Positions 43,532-52,934 of a stretch of DNA of 64,000 nt are shown here, piece after piece. The DNA lies in NCBI RefSeq assembly GCF_963691685.1, contig NZ_OY829290.1, positions 1,674,001-1,738,000 on the forward strand, in the 5' to 3' direction. The notes below the pieces were generated by a model. That model saw nothing but the letters and a program-made list of their open reading frames with translations. It did not search any database and was not told the DNA's origin. The position numbers and the translations under genes are program-made. The first letter of the stretch is position 1, and each line of letters opens with the position of its first letter. The stretch is from Thalassovita sp. (lineage in GTDB: Bacteria > Pseudomonadota > Alphaproteobacteria > Rhodobacterales > Rhodobacteraceae).

Positions 43532-44596
43532 TCAGCCGCGGCCCCGCAGTCCCATCCAGCGCGCGGCCACCCCCATGCCGATCACCGTCAGGAAGATCCG
43601 GTAGATGTGGTGCAGGGTGACCAAAGCGGGGTTTGCATTAAGGCTCAGCGCCACCAGCGCCATTTCGGTGACACCACCGGGGGCGTAGGAAATCAGCAGA
43701 ATGTCAAACTTCACACCGGTCACATGCGCCACCAGCAGGGCCAGGGCCAGGCCAAGGCCCAGCATCGCCGCGACAGACAGGAAGGACAGCCAGGTCGCGC
43801 GCAGCATGGATTTGCCGCGCATGCCAGCAAAGCGCAGCCCCAGTGAGGCACCGATCACCACCTGCGCGGAATTGATCAGCCACTGCGGGATCGGCAGCGG
43901 GGCCAGCCCGGTGCCGGATACAATTGCCGCCGCCAACAGCGGGCCGGTCAGCTGCCCGGCGGGCAGGCGGATCCAGCGGCCCAGAATGGTGCCGGCAACC
44001 CCAACGGCCAGCGCCAGCGGCACCGCGTCCAGCCCAACTGGCGTCACCTCAGTTGAAATACCCGAAGCGCTGCCAAGCGGCACGCCGTACCAGATCGACA
44101 ACCCCAGCGGCAGCAGTGAGATCACCAAGATAATCCGCATGAACTGCAGCATGGTCAGAACCTGCAGGTTGGCACCGGCCTCCTCCCCCATGGCCAGCGA
44201 TTCCATCAGCCCCCCCGGGGTGCCAGAGAAAAACGCGGTGCTGCGGTCATAGCCGCCAATCCGGCGGAAAATCTGATAGTTGGCCGCATGGGCCAGCCCG
44301 GTGAACAGGGTCAGCGCGATGATCGAAATGCCCAGGGCAGGGATCTGCTGCAGGATCTCACTGGTGACCTGCGCGCCAACCATGACGCCGATGATGGCCA
44401 TGAAAAACATCCGGATCGGCATGGGGTAGGCATAGCCGTCCGGCAGGCGATGGGCCTGAAACATCGCCACCGCGCCTGAGGTCAGAAGCGCGCCCAGCAT
44501 AAAGGGCAGCGGCATCGGCGTAAGCGATGCAACAAAGCCCCCTCCGGCAGACAGAAGGGTCAAAAACAGCGTGGCGGCCAACATGCGCGGTGTCAT
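43532..44596 (-). CDS. AbrB-family (COG3180) membrane protein
   Basis: This 354-residue protein has about ten membrane segments, arranged in two similar halves as in the AbrB/ammonia-monooxygenase-like family, which is unrelated to the AbrB transcription factor. Pro/Gly-rich loops such as F-S-G-T-P-G-G-L-M-E and S-Y-A-P-G-G-V-T-E-M repeat in the halves and are typical. A transport role is presumed. The ATG at 44596 is my choice; an earlier in-frame GTG or ATG (44635, 44626) cannot be excluded. Function is unknown. Confidence 0.78.
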   Translation of the reverse strand: MTPRMLAATLFLTLLSAGGGFVASLTPMPLPFMLGALLTSGAVAMFQAHRLPDGYAYPMPIRMFFMAIIGVMVGAQVTSEILQQIPALGISIIALTLFTGLAHAANYQIFRRIGGYDRSTAFFSGTPGGLMESLAMGEEAGANLQVLTMLQFMRIILVISLLPLGLSIWYGVPLGSASGISTEVTPVGLDAVPLALAVGVAGTILGRWIRLPAGQLTGPLLAAAIVSGTGLAPLPIPQWLINSAQVVIGASLGLRFAGMRGKSMLRATWLSFLSVAAMLGLGLALALLVAHVTGVKFDILLISYAPGGVTEMALVALSLNANPALVTLHHIYRIFLTVIGMGVAARWMGLRGRG

Positions 44597-44740
44597 GGTC
44601 TTGCGATCTCTGGATGTGAGCCCCATCCATTTCACAGCTTGATGCTAAGGGCAAGGTGGGCAGATCCGATCCGCGCTTGGCACGTTAAACCGATCGGCCA
44701 AACAGGCCAGACGGCAACCAATTGAAACTGTTGGGAGAGT

Positions 44741-44814
44741 TGGAGCGGGTAGCGGGAATCGAACCCGCACCTTAAGCTTGGGAAGCTCGCATGATACCAT
44801 TTCACCATACCCGC
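44741..44814 (-). tRNA. tRNA-Gly (CCC)
   Basis: On the minus strand the acceptor GCGGGTA/TACCCGC, a short D arm, and the anticodon loop TTCCCAA (anticodon CCC) are seen. The T-loop GTTCGAT and an encoded CCA complete the 74-base gene. The outermost anticodon-stem pair appears mismatched. No integrase or phage gene adjoins it. Confidence 0.93.
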
Positions 44815-44850
44815 GCTCTGCCCCTGAGGTATCCAAGCCCGCAGGGAAGG

Positions 44851-46071
44851 TCAATACGTTCCGGTTGCCTTTTCTTCGTCCTCATCTCTTTGCTGAAACC
44901 CCTGCAGATTGACCGGATCATAGTCTGCCAATTCCTCCCGCCGCTGGAAGGCCGAAGGATGGATGTCGGCGCCCTGTGGAATGTAGCGCGGCTGGCAAAG
45001 CGGCCAGTAATAGCCAAACATACCTTTCTGATTGGGCCAGCGGCTGCGCCGGGTCAGGCGGGGCAGTATTTCCAGCAGCAACCACGGCTTGGGGAAGGTC
45101 AGCTGGCTATGCAGCTTGGCGGTTGCAGACGGGGCTGAGATCTGCAGCTTCATCCGGCGGGTGACCTCATCCTCTTTGCCCATCACGTAGCGCTGATAAT
45201 AACGTTCGCGGAACTCCAGTTTGTCCACCTCCAGCGCGTCCAGCTCCTGCCGCATCCACTGCATGGTCACCTTTGCCAGGCCTGCCTCGGCCTCGGGCAC
45301 GCTGCCAGCGACATCGGTATGGGTGCCGGGGAACCAGACCTGTTTGACATCCTGTGGCGGCGGATCGTTCTTTGTTTTGAACCGGTTGCCATAGTATGTC
45401 TGGCCTTCCGTCCAGAACTGATGGCGGAAGAAACGGCGCGCCTCATCAATGGATAGCGCGTGGCGTACCGCCTTGACCGAAGGGTTTTCATCGACGCTGG
45501 AATGGGTGCCAAACTCCAGAAATGTGCCCCAGCGCAGCCGGATTCGGATCATCGAAGACACCGTATCCCAAAGGCCCAAGAAACGGATCGACGGGTGACG
45601 CATGTGGAAAAACTGCTGGGAGATCCGCAAAGGCGCGTATTGCTCATTCGGCCCGCCCTGCCGCAACTTGCGCCAGGCTTTGAACACCGGACCGATCAGG
45701 TGCAACTCATGTGGGGCGACAAGGCCGAAATCGTTGATAAAGCCCGCCAGCACACGCGCCGTATAAGCACCACGGGAATAGCCAAAGAAGTAGAGCCGGT
45801 CACCATCGCGGTAGTTCTGACAGAGGAAACTATAGGCATGCATGACGTTTTCATGCAGCCCCAGCCCCGCCGCCAGTCCCAGCGCCAGTTTGACCTTGCC
45901 AAAACTGTTGCGGGCAAAGGGCCGGGTGGAGAGGGTGCCAACCCCGGGTTCATAATAGACTAGTTGGTTTTCATCGTGTTTGAGGCATTTGTAGAGCCTC
46001 AGAATATTGCTTTCGTTCTTTTCAATCTCATTGCCGGTGCCATCAAAGCAGACAACCAATTTGCGCGACAT
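44851..46071 (-). CDS. DUF2235 alpha/beta-hydrolase (phospholipase-like)
   Basis: This 406-residue protein has the DUF2235 pattern: F-D-G-T-G-N-E near 9-15, and the nucleophile elbow G-Y-S-R-G at 97-101 with Ser99. P-G-T-H-T-D-V-A-G near 248-256 gives candidate acid and His residues. Related domains occur in type VI secretion lipase effectors, but there is no VgrG, PAAR, adaptor or immunity gene nearby and no signal peptide. It may be a cytoplasmic esterase or lipase instead. The ATG follows GGGGGG. It lies between tRNA-Gly and the RACo-like gene. Confidence 0.85.
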   Translation of the reverse strand: MSRKLVVCFDGTGNEIEKNESNILRLYKCLKHDENQLVYYEPGVGTLSTRPFARNSFGKVKLALGLAAGLGLHENVMHAYSFLCQNYRDGDRLYFFGYSRGAYTARVLAGFINDFGLVAPHELHLIGPVFKAWRKLRQGGPNEQYAPLRISQQFFHMRHPSIRFLGLWDTVSSMIRIRLRWGTFLEFGTHSSVDENPSVKAVRHALSIDEARRFFRHQFWTEGQTYYGNRFKTKNDPPPQDVKQVWFPGTHTDVAGSVPEAEAGLAKVTMQWMRQELDALEVDKLEFRERYYQRYVMGKEDEVTRRMKLQISAPSATAKLHSQLTFPKPWLLLEILPRLTRRSRWPNQKGMFGYYWPLCQPRYIPQGADIHPSAFQRREELADYDPVNLQGFQQRDEDEEKATGTY

Positions 46072-46151
46072 GACGCCCCCCGTTTTTCAAAATGGCTTCG
46101 TTGAAAATACCGGGGAGTATACAGGATCAGGCTGCAATTTCCAATTGTAGG

Positions 46152-48200
46152 CTAGCCGCGCCGCCGCCGTCTGCGGCGACCGCCCTCAGCGCCGTCGCCA
46201 CCGCCGGTGTTGAAGTTGACCTCGGGCAGGGTGACCACCTGTGACAGTTCCGGGAAGGGATCGCTGGCATGTGGGATCGCATTGGCGGCGACGAAATGAT
46301 CCTGAAACTTGGGCTCCACCGCGGTTTCGATTTTGGTGATGTCGCGCACCAGTTTTTCGATCTCGGCGCGTGCGTTTACGTTGCACAGCGCAATCCTTGC
46401 GCCGGTGCCTGCGGCGTTGCCTGCCGATTGCACCTTATCCAAGGGCACATCAGGGATCATGCCCAGCACCATGGCGTGTTTGGCGCTGATATGGGCGCCA
46501 AAGGCGCCGGCCAGCACCACACGATCCACCTTGTCGACACCGCGCTGATCCATCAACAGTCTTGCGCCTGCATAAAGCGCGGATTTCGCCAGCTGAATGG
46601 CGCGAATGTCGCCCTGGGTCACGGTGATGACAGGGCCACCATCGGCGGAGCCATCCCAGATCAGATAGGAATGGGTGCGCCCGTCGGGGATACAGCGCGG
46701 CGTGCCGGTAGCCTCAGCCGATCCGATCAGACCAGAGGCGTCCAGCAGGCCGGCAATGCGCATCTCGGCCACCGCCTCAATAATGCCGGAACCACAGATG
46801 CCGGTGATGCCCGTGGCTGCCGCCGCCGCAGCAAAACCATCTTCATTCGACCACATATCAAGGCCGATGATGCGGAACCGCGGCTCCTTGCTGGCCGGAT
46901 CAATCTCAATACGTTCAATCGCCCCCGGTGCCGCCCGCTGACCTGAGGAGATCTGCGCCCCTTCAAAGGCCGGACCGGTGGGGGAGGAACAGGCCAGTAC
47001 CCCCTGGGTATCACCCAGCAGGATTTCGGCGTTGGTGCCCACATCCACCATCAGCGCCAGATCTTCGGACCGTTGCGGCGCCTCAGACAGCGCCACGGCA
47101 GCGGCATCCGCGCCAACATGGCCGGCAATGCAGGGCAGGGCATAGATCCGCGCCTGTGGTGCCATTGCGGTCAGATCCAGCGCTGTAGCAGGCAAGGACA
47201 GCGCATCAGAGGTCGCCAGCGCAAAGGGCGCCTGACCCAGCTCCACCGGATCGATCCCCATCAGCAGATGGTGCATCACCGGGTTGCAGACGATCACCGC
47301 CTCCATCAACCGTTCGGCGGGCACCTCAGCCTGTTTCAGCAGATCGGTGACCAGACCGTTCAGCGCCTCGCGCACGGCGCGGGTCATTTCCTGATCGCCG
47401 CCGGGATTCATCATCGCGTAGCTGACGCGGCTCATCAGATCCTCACCAAAGCGGATCTGCGGGTTCATCACACCCGAGGAAGCCAAGACCGCACCGTCGC
47501 TCAGATCACAGAGATGCGCCGCGATGGTGGTCGATCCAAGGTCAATCGCCAGACCATAAAGCCCGCCCTCGGCCAGGCCGGGCCAGATATCAAGGATCCG
47601 TGCCGGTCCCCCGCTGTGGTCCTGATGCAGGGCCACGGTGACTTGCCAGCCGCCTTTGCGCAGGGCCGGTTGCAGCTTGGTCAGGATCGGCAGCTCGGCC
47701 TCAACACGGTCGATCTGCCACTGATCTGCAAGTGCGGTCTTCAGCCGTTCAAAATCGCCGGTGGGGGCGTGCATGTCAGGTTCTTCCACCGCAACCATGA
47801 CCAGCCGGGTGGCCGGGGCCATTTCGATCACCCGGGTATCGGCGGCCTTGCGCACCACCTGTTTGTGGACCTGACTTTCGGGCGGCACGTCGATGACAAC
47901 GTCCCCCTCAACCTTGGCCTGACAACCCAGGCGGCGACCATCCAGCAGGCCGCGTTTGTCCTTGTAGCGCTGCTCAACGGCGTTCCAGTCTGACAGCGCG
48001 TCTTCGGCCACGGTGACGCCGTGTTTGGGGAAGTCACCAAAGCTGGGGGTCACCTGACATTTGGAACAGATGCCACGCCCGCCGCAGACGGAATCCAGAT
48101 CCACCCCCAATTGCCGTGCAGCATCAAGGATGGGCGTGCCCTTGGCAAAATGTCCGCGTTTGCCCGAAGGCGTAAAAATCACAAGGGGATCAGTGGTCAT
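46152..48200 (-). CDS. RACo-like ASKHA protein with 2Fe-2S domain
   Basis: This 682-residue protein has an N-terminal 2Fe-2S ferredoxin domain with Cys39, Cys45, Cys48 and Cys93. A linker and a large ASKHA ATPase-like region follow from about 215 (L-A-I-D-L-G-S-T-T). It ends in a run of seven arginines. Family members reductively reactivate corrinoid proteins, for example for methyltransferases, using ATP. No methyltransferase or corrinoid protein is encoded in this window. A hairpin terminator precedes the gene. Confidence 0.87.
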   Translation of the reverse strand: MTTDPLVIFTPSGKRGHFAKGTPILDAARQLGVDLDSVCGGRGICSKCQVTPSFGDFPKHGVTVAEDALSDWNAVEQRYKDKRGLLDGRRLGCQAKVEGDVVIDVPPESQVHKQVVRKAADTRVIEMAPATRLVMVAVEEPDMHAPTGDFERLKTALADQWQIDRVEAELPILTKLQPALRKGGWQVTVALHQDHSGGPARILDIWPGLAEGGLYGLAIDLGSTTIAAHLCDLSDGAVLASSGVMNPQIRFGEDLMSRVSYAMMNPGGDQEMTRAVREALNGLVTDLLKQAEVPAERLMEAVIVCNPVMHHLLMGIDPVELGQAPFALATSDALSLPATALDLTAMAPQARIYALPCIAGHVGADAAAVALSEAPQRSEDLALMVDVGTNAEILLGDTQGVLACSSPTGPAFEGAQISSGQRAAPGAIERIEIDPASKEPRFRIIGLDMWSNEDGFAAAAAATGITGICGSGIIEAVAEMRIAGLLDASGLIGSAEATGTPRCIPDGRTHSYLIWDGSADGGPVITVTQGDIRAIQLAKSALYAGARLLMDQRGVDKVDRVVLAGAFGAHISAKHAMVLGMIPDVPLDKVQSAGNAAGTGARIALCNVNARAEIEKLVRDITKIETAVEPKFQDHFVAANAIPHASDPFPELSQVVTLPEVNFNTGGGDGAEGGRRRRRRRG

Positions 48201-48264
48201 GGCGTGCCGGTCTTAGTTCGCGTGGAGCTAACATAGCGGCAGAGCCAAGCACGAAAAGTGAGAA

Positions 48265-48282
48265 AGGCGGCATATGCCGCCT
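48265..48282 (-). terminator. hairpin after the agmatinase-like gene
   Basis: AGGCGGC and GCCGCCT pair perfectly around ATAT, and the minus strand continues with TTTCTC. It lies between the agmatinase-like stop and the RACo-like gene start, so it probably ends the former transcript. Confidence 0.7.
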
Positions 48283-48332
48283 CAACCGCGTCATGTGACG
48301 GGACTTTAGCCAAGTTTGTCGGGGGCGCGCTC

Positions 48333-49292
48333 TTAACGGTGCCCTTTTTCGTGAAAGATAAACCCCAGGAGGTTCAGCAACACCTGCGCCGCCAGAATCT
48401 GCGTGCCGCCTGAGGGATCATAATCCGGAGCAACCTCAACCAGATCGATGCCCACGATCTCATTTCGGCCTGCAACCTGCTGCAAAAGCTCCAGAACCTC
48501 ATAATAAAGGAACCCGCCATGGCTGGGGGTGCCGGTGCCCGCCGCGATCGAGGGGCAAAAGCCGTCAATGTCGATGGTGACATAGACCTTGGCACCTTCG
48601 GGGATACGGGCCGCGGTGGCCTCGGGCCCCAGTTTGCGCATCTGACGCACTGACAGGATGTCCGATCCCATCTCACGCGCCGCGTCATAGCCTTCCTTCG
48701 CGGTGGAGGAGACGTTGCGGATCCCGACCTGTGTCAGCCCAGTCACATAGGATTTTTCAGCGGCGCGGCGCATCGGGTTGCCGTGGCCATAGCGCACGCC
48801 GTGACGTTCATCGACAAAATCCAGATGGGCGTCGATTTGCAGGATGTGAATGTCGCCCTGATCGTCAAAGGCGTTGATGCAGGGAATGTTGACCGAGTGA
48901 TCACCGCCAATCACCACCGGCAGGGCACCGGCCCGCAGCGCGGTGCGCACGGCGGTTTCGATGTTGGCATGGCTTTTCATCGTGTCGGTGTGCACGATGT
49001 CGGCATCCCCCATATCCACGATGTTCACGGATCCGGGCAGATAGGTCGCTTCATCCTCGTGGTCATAGGCACCGGCATGGCCAAAGCTGAAGAGGGTTGA
49101 GGCCTCGCGCACCGCGCGGGGGCCGAAGCGCGCGCCGGACCGCCACTGCGTGCCCGCATCAAAGGGGGCGCCGATGACGGCAACGTCTGCCTCCAGCTTG
49201 TCCCAGTCGGGCTGGTAGACCCGCTTGCCAAAGGTCGAAATCCCCACAAAGGGCAGATCCAGCCGCCCGCCTTCATAGCCATGATCTGCCAT
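48333..49292 (-). CDS. speB: agmatinase/arginase-family ureohydrolase
   Basis: This 319-residue binuclear manganese enzyme carries the ureohydrolase ligands: His132 in G-G-D-H-S-V-N, Asp154, His156 and Asp158 in D-A-H-L-D-F, and D-I-D-G-F near 241. It should cleave a guanidino group and release urea, as agmatinase does when making putrescine. Guanidinobutyrase and similar specificities share the motifs, so the symbol is tentative. The ATG at 49292 follows GGGAGG; a longer open frame to 49481 is unlikely. No polyamine or urease genes are near. Confidence 0.85.
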   Translation of the reverse strand: MADHGYEGGRLDLPFVGISTFGKRVYQPDWDKLEADVAVIGAPFDAGTQWRSGARFGPRAVREASTLFSFGHAGAYDHEDEATYLPGSVNIVDMGDADIVHTDTMKSHANIETAVRTALRAGALPVVIGGDHSVNIPCINAFDDQGDIHILQIDAHLDFVDERHGVRYGHGNPMRRAAEKSYVTGLTQVGIRNVSSTAKEGYDAAREMGSDILSVRQMRKLGPEATAARIPEGAKVYVTIDIDGFCPSIAAGTGTPSHGGFLYYEVLELLQQVAGRNEIVGIDLVEVAPDYDPSGGTQILAAQVLLNLLGFIFHEKGHR

Positions 49293-49425
49293 GAGTAGCC
49301 TCCCAATTGTCTTGATCGGGGCAGCGTGGCGAAATCGGGCGGTGCTGGCAAGCCGCAGCGCGACATCGGGCGCGCGCTGGGCGACTTTTTTACAGTGGGC
49401 AGAGGTGCTTGCCCAATTTGATGGC

Positions 49426-50589
49426 CTAGACAGTCTGTCCGGCTTGCCCCTCAAGCCAGCGCAGAATGGCCGCGCGATCACCGTCCAAGGCCGGGGAGGG
49501 TTTGCGCGTTTTGGGATCGCTCAGCCCCGACATTTTGATCGGGTTGCCGGCGGCCGTGTAGCGCGGGGTGCCGTCTGCATCCAACACGTCAACAACCATG
49601 TTGCGAGCCAGGATCTGCGGGTCCTGCATCACCTCGGCCACGTTTTGGATCGGCCCTGTCGGCACGCCGGTCGCGGTCAGCACCTCAATCCAATGGGCTT
49701 TGGATGCGCCCAGCGTTACGGCCTCAATCAAGCGCTTCAGCAGCCGCGCATTTTCACAACGCGCCGGATTGGTGGCAAAGCGGGAATCATCCGCCAGAGG
49801 CAGCTGCAATGCCTGACACAACCGGGCAAACAGCGCGTCATTTCCCGCCGCGATGACAAACAACCCGTCCTCAGCATGGAAGGTTTCAAATGGCGTGATC
49901 GAAGGGTGCCGCGCGCCTGAGGGGCGGGGGGGCTCACCAGTGACCGAGGTGATCGCAATGGCATGTTCCAGCAGCGCCAGCTGGCAATCCAGCATCGCGA
50001 TATCAACCTTTTGCCCCAGCCCGGTGTCACGCCGGTGCAGCAGGGCCGCCAGAATGCCCTGGGCCAGAAACATCCCAGCCACGATATCCCCGATTGATGC
50101 GCCCACCCGCACCGGTTCGCGGTCGCGTTCCCCGGTGATGGACATCACACCACCACGGGCCTGCACCACCATGTCATAGGCCGGTTTCAGCGCCTCAGGG
50201 CCCGTATGGCCAAAGCCGGAAACCGCACCGTAAATCAGCGCCGGGAACCGTTTGTGCAGATCCTCCCAGCCATAGCCCAGCTTCTCCATCACGCCGGGGC
50301 GATAGTTTTCCAGCACCACATCGCTCTGCGCTAGCAGCTGGTCAACGATCGCGCGATCCGCACTGTCTTTCAGATCCAGCGCAATGCTTTCTTTGCCGTG
50401 GTTGATGGTGGCGAAATAGGCGCTTTCCCCGTCTTTGAACGGGGGGAATGCACGGGTGTCATCCCCAATGCCGGGGCGTTCCACCTTGATCACGCGGGCA
50501 CCAAGATCCGCCAAAGTCATCGAGGCATAGGGCCCCGCCAGAACATGGGTCAGGTCAAGGATGGTGATTCCGGAAAGGGGGGCGCTCAT
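49426..50589 (-). CDS. CaiB/BaiF CoA-transferase family protein
   Basis: This 387-residue class III CoA-transferase has the N-terminal L-D-L-T-H-V-L-A-G-P motif near 11-20. The catalytic-aspartate region A-Y-D-M-V-V-Q-A lies near 138-145, with G-F-G-H-T-G-P just before. It should exchange CoA between carboxylic acids, for example for substrate activation before degradation. The substrate is unknown. The agmatinase-like gene is 133 bp downstream on the same strand. It is divergent from guaB across 284 bp. Confidence 0.87.
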   Translation of the reverse strand: MSAPLSGITILDLTHVLAGPYASMTLADLGARVIKVERPGIGDDTRAFPPFKDGESAYFATINHGKESIALDLKDSADRAIVDQLLAQSDVVLENYRPGVMEKLGYGWEDLHKRFPALIYGAVSGFGHTGPEALKPAYDMVVQARGGVMSITGERDREPVRVGASIGDIVAGMFLAQGILAALLHRRDTGLGQKVDIAMLDCQLALLEHAIAITSVTGEPPRPSGARHPSITPFETFHAEDGLFVIAAGNDALFARLCQALQLPLADDSRFATNPARCENARLLKRLIEAVTLGASKAHWIEVLTATGVPTGPIQNVAEVMQDPQILARNMVVDVLDADGTPRYTAAGNPIKMSGLSDPKTRKPSPALDGDRAAILRWLEGQAGQTV

Positions 50590-50744
50590 ATCAGGTTCCT
50601 ACTGGGGTCAGGGTCTAGGGGCAGTATCTCGGGCAACACGGCCTGGGGGCGCGGGCTTCAGCGTGGTGATAGCGCCATCAGACGTGGCGACCTTGATGCA
50701 GATCAGGCGCGCCCGATTTTCGCTGATCCTCCCCACGATTTGCG

Positions 50745-50772
50745 GGTGCAATTTGCCGGTGCAGTTTGCACC
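50745..50772 (+). promoter_or_regulatory. repeat/palindrome upstream of guaB
   Basis: GGTGCAATTTGC (50745-50756) and GGTGCAGTTTGC (50758-50769) form a direct repeat with one mismatch. The second extends into the perfect inverted repeat GGTGCA-GTT-TGCACC (50758-50772). It lies about 100 bp before the guaB start codon in a non-coding region and looks like a regulator site. The regulator is unknown. Confidence 0.45.
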
Positions 50773-50873
50773 TGCAGCGAAAACTTTGCCTCTGCGCCCT
50801 CTCAGCCCTTTCCACCTCTGGCTTTCTGTGTCATAGGGTCACCGCCAAACGGGGTTATGCATGAGGACGGGTT

Positions 50874-52322
50874 ATGCAGATTCGTGAGGCTCTCACTTTT
50901 GATGATGTTTTGCTGGTGCCGGCGGCTTCCAGCGTGTTGCCAAATACGGCAGATACGCGCACGCGGGTGACGCGGGAAATTGCCATGAACATTCCGCTGC
51001 TGAGTTCGGCAATGGACACCGTGACCGAGGCGCGGATGGCCATCGCCATGGCGCAGGCTGGTGGCATCGGCGTGATCCACAAGAACCTTGATGTGGCGCG
51101 TCAGGCCCAAGAGGTGCGTCGGGTCAAACGGTTTGAATCCGGTATCGTTTACAACCCGGTCACCCTGACCGCCGATCAAACGCTGGCAGATGCTAAGGCA
51201 TTGGTGGAGCGTTACAAATTCACCGGTTTTCCGGTGGTGGACAACGACGGTCGCGTGGTTGGCATCCTGACCAACCGTGACATGCGCTTTGCCAATTCCG
51301 ACGATATGCCGGTGCGGGAAATGATGACCACGCAGGATCTGGCGATGCTGGCAGAGCCTGCCGATCTGGAAGAGGCCCGCAGCCTGATGCGCGCCCGTCG
51401 GATCGAAAAATTGCTGGTCCATGATGGTCAGGGCAAACTGACCGGCATGTTGACCCTGAAAGACAGCGAAATGGCCGTGCTGAACCCCGATGCCTGCAAG
51501 GATGATCTGGGCCGTTTGCGGGTGGCTGCGGCCTCTTCCGTTGGCGACAGCGGTTTTGAACGCTCTGAGGCGCTGATCGATGCGGGGGCGGATGTAGTGG
51601 TGGTTGATACCGCCCATGGCCACTCCGAAGGTGTGCTGGAAGCGGTGAAACGCATCAAGGCGCTGAACAGCAAGGTTCAGGTGATCGCAGGCAACGTGGC
51701 CACCGGTGAGGCAACCAAAGCGCTGATCGATGCGGGTGCGGATGCGGTGAAGGTCGGGATCGGCCCTGGCTCCATCTGTACCACCCGTATGGTTGCCGGC
51801 GTCGGCGTGCCCCAGCTGACCGCGATCATGGATTGCGCCGCGGCGGCGGGCGATGTGCCGGTGATTGCCGATGGCGGCATTAAATTCTCCGGTGACTTCG
51901 CCAAGGCGATCGCGGCAGGGGCCTCCTGCGCGATGGTCGGCTCGATGATCGCGGGCACCGATGAAAGCCCGGGCGAGGTGATCCTCTATCAGGGCCGTTC
52001 GTTCAAATCCTACCGTGGCATGGGCTCACTTGGCGCTATGGCGCGTGGGTCGGCCGACCGTTACTTCCAGAAGGATGCCGCCAGTGACAAGCTGGTGCCC
52101 GAAGGCATCGAAGGTCAGGTGCCCTATAAAGGCCCGGCAGGCACTGTGATCCACCAACTGGTGGGCGGCTTGCGCGCGGCCATGGGCTACACCGGCAACG
52201 CCACCGTGGATGAGATGCGCACCAAATCGAACTTCGTTCGCATCACCGGCGCGGGTCTGAAAGAAAGCCATGTGCATGACGTGCAGATCACCCGTGAAGC
52301 GCCGAACTACCGCATCGGGTAA
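50874..52322 (+). CDS. guaB: inosine-5'-monophosphate dehydrogenase
   Basis: GuaB oxidises IMP to XMP, the first committed step of GMP synthesis. The 482-residue barrel protein contains two CBS domains at about 90-200 and the catalytic loop G-P-G-S-I-C-T-T-R with Cys302. The C-terminal flap region A-R-G-S-A-D-R-Y is intact. It has its own terminator at 52371-52402. The upstream 284 bp contain a repeat/palindrome, perhaps for purine control. Confidence 0.97.
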   Translation: MQIREALTFDDVLLVPAASSVLPNTADTRTRVTREIAMNIPLLSSAMDTVTEARMAIAMAQAGGIGVIHKNLDVARQAQEVRRVKRFESGIVYNPVTLTADQTLADAKALVERYKFTGFPVVDNDGRVVGILTNRDMRFANSDDMPVREMMTTQDLAMLAEPADLEEARSLMRARRIEKLLVHDGQGKLTGMLTLKDSEMAVLNPDACKDDLGRLRVAAASSVGDSGFERSEALIDAGADVVVVDTAHGHSEGVLEAVKRIKALNSKVQVIAGNVATGEATKALIDAGADAVKVGIGPGSICTTRMVAGVGVPQLTAIMDCAAAAGDVPVIADGGIKFSGDFAKAIAAGASCAMVGSMIAGTDESPGEVILYQGRSFKSYRGMGSLGAMARGSADRYFQKDAASDKLVPEGIEGQVPYKGPAGTVIHQLVGGLRAAMGYTGNATVDEMRTKSNFVRITGAGLKESHVHDVQITREAPNYRIG

Positions 52323-52370
52323 GACAACGCGTTCCGCTGAATGATCCGGCGGACGTTGATCCAGACAATA

Positions 52371-52402
52371 AGAGCGCGTGGCTTCAGCCCCGCGCTCTTT
52401 TC
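52371..52402 (+). terminator. terminator after guaB
   Basis: AGAGCGCG and CGCGCTCT pair across a 12-base loop, followed by TTTTCG. It stands 48 bp after the guaB stop and in front of the convergent ridA-like gene. Confidence 0.88.
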
Positions 52403-52428
52403 GTTTCAGATACTTAGGTTGTTATGAC

Positions 52429-52773
52429 TTAATCACAAGCCGCCGTGATGATGACCTCAACCAGCAGCTCTGGCCGGGCCAGCTTCGCTTCGCCACAGGC
52501 GCGGGCAGGGGCGTGACCCACCGGCGCCCAGGCATCCCAAACCTCATTCATCGCGGCAAAGTTCTTCATGTCTGACACCCAGACAATGGCCTGCAGGATC
52601 TGCTCTTTGCTGGATCCCGCCTCGGCCAGCAGGGCGTCAACACGCGCCAGGCACTCACGGGTCTGTCCGGCGATATCATCTTCGGCTTTGCCAACCTGCC
52701 CGCACAGGTAAACCGTGCCGTTGTGTTTGACGATCTTGCTCATCCGCTGACCGGTGTGCATGCGTTCGATCAT
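52429..52773 (-). CDS. RidA-family (YjgF) protein
   Basis: This 114-residue small protein belongs to the RidA/YjgF family, which forms trimers and hydrolyses reactive enamine/imine intermediates. The core segments V-Y-L-C-G-Q-V-G and a terminal arginine-containing strand are recognisable. The ATG at 52773 follows AGGAAGGAG. It converges with guaB and is divergent from the RsmB-type gene. Subtype and substrate are unknown. Confidence 0.88.
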   Translation of the reverse strand: MIERMHTGQRMSKIVKHNGTVYLCGQVGKAEDDIAGQTRECLARVDALLAEAGSSKEQILQAIVWVSDMKNFAAMNEVWDAWAPVGHAPARACGEAKLARPELLVEVIITAACD

Positions 52774-52934
52774 GGTATTCTCCTTCCTGAAATCTGTCTG
52801 CGCTTGTGCCACATAGGTTTACCGGGTCAAGCCTGACGGGCTGGCGGCGCGCAACGCTGGTGCCTTGAAGCGCCACGATGCCACTGATATTCCCGCCGGG
52901 AACTGACGCCCACCGCCCAGATGAGGACCATGCC

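Noticed and set aside
44741..44814. tRNA-Gly as an integration site for the DUF2235 gene
   Set aside because: The DUF2235 gene lies on the 5' side of the tRNA, and no att repeat or integrase is present.
50561..50836. A 91-codon plus-strand frame in the caiB-guaB gap
   Set aside because: No ribosome site, and it lies over the likely guaB regulatory region.
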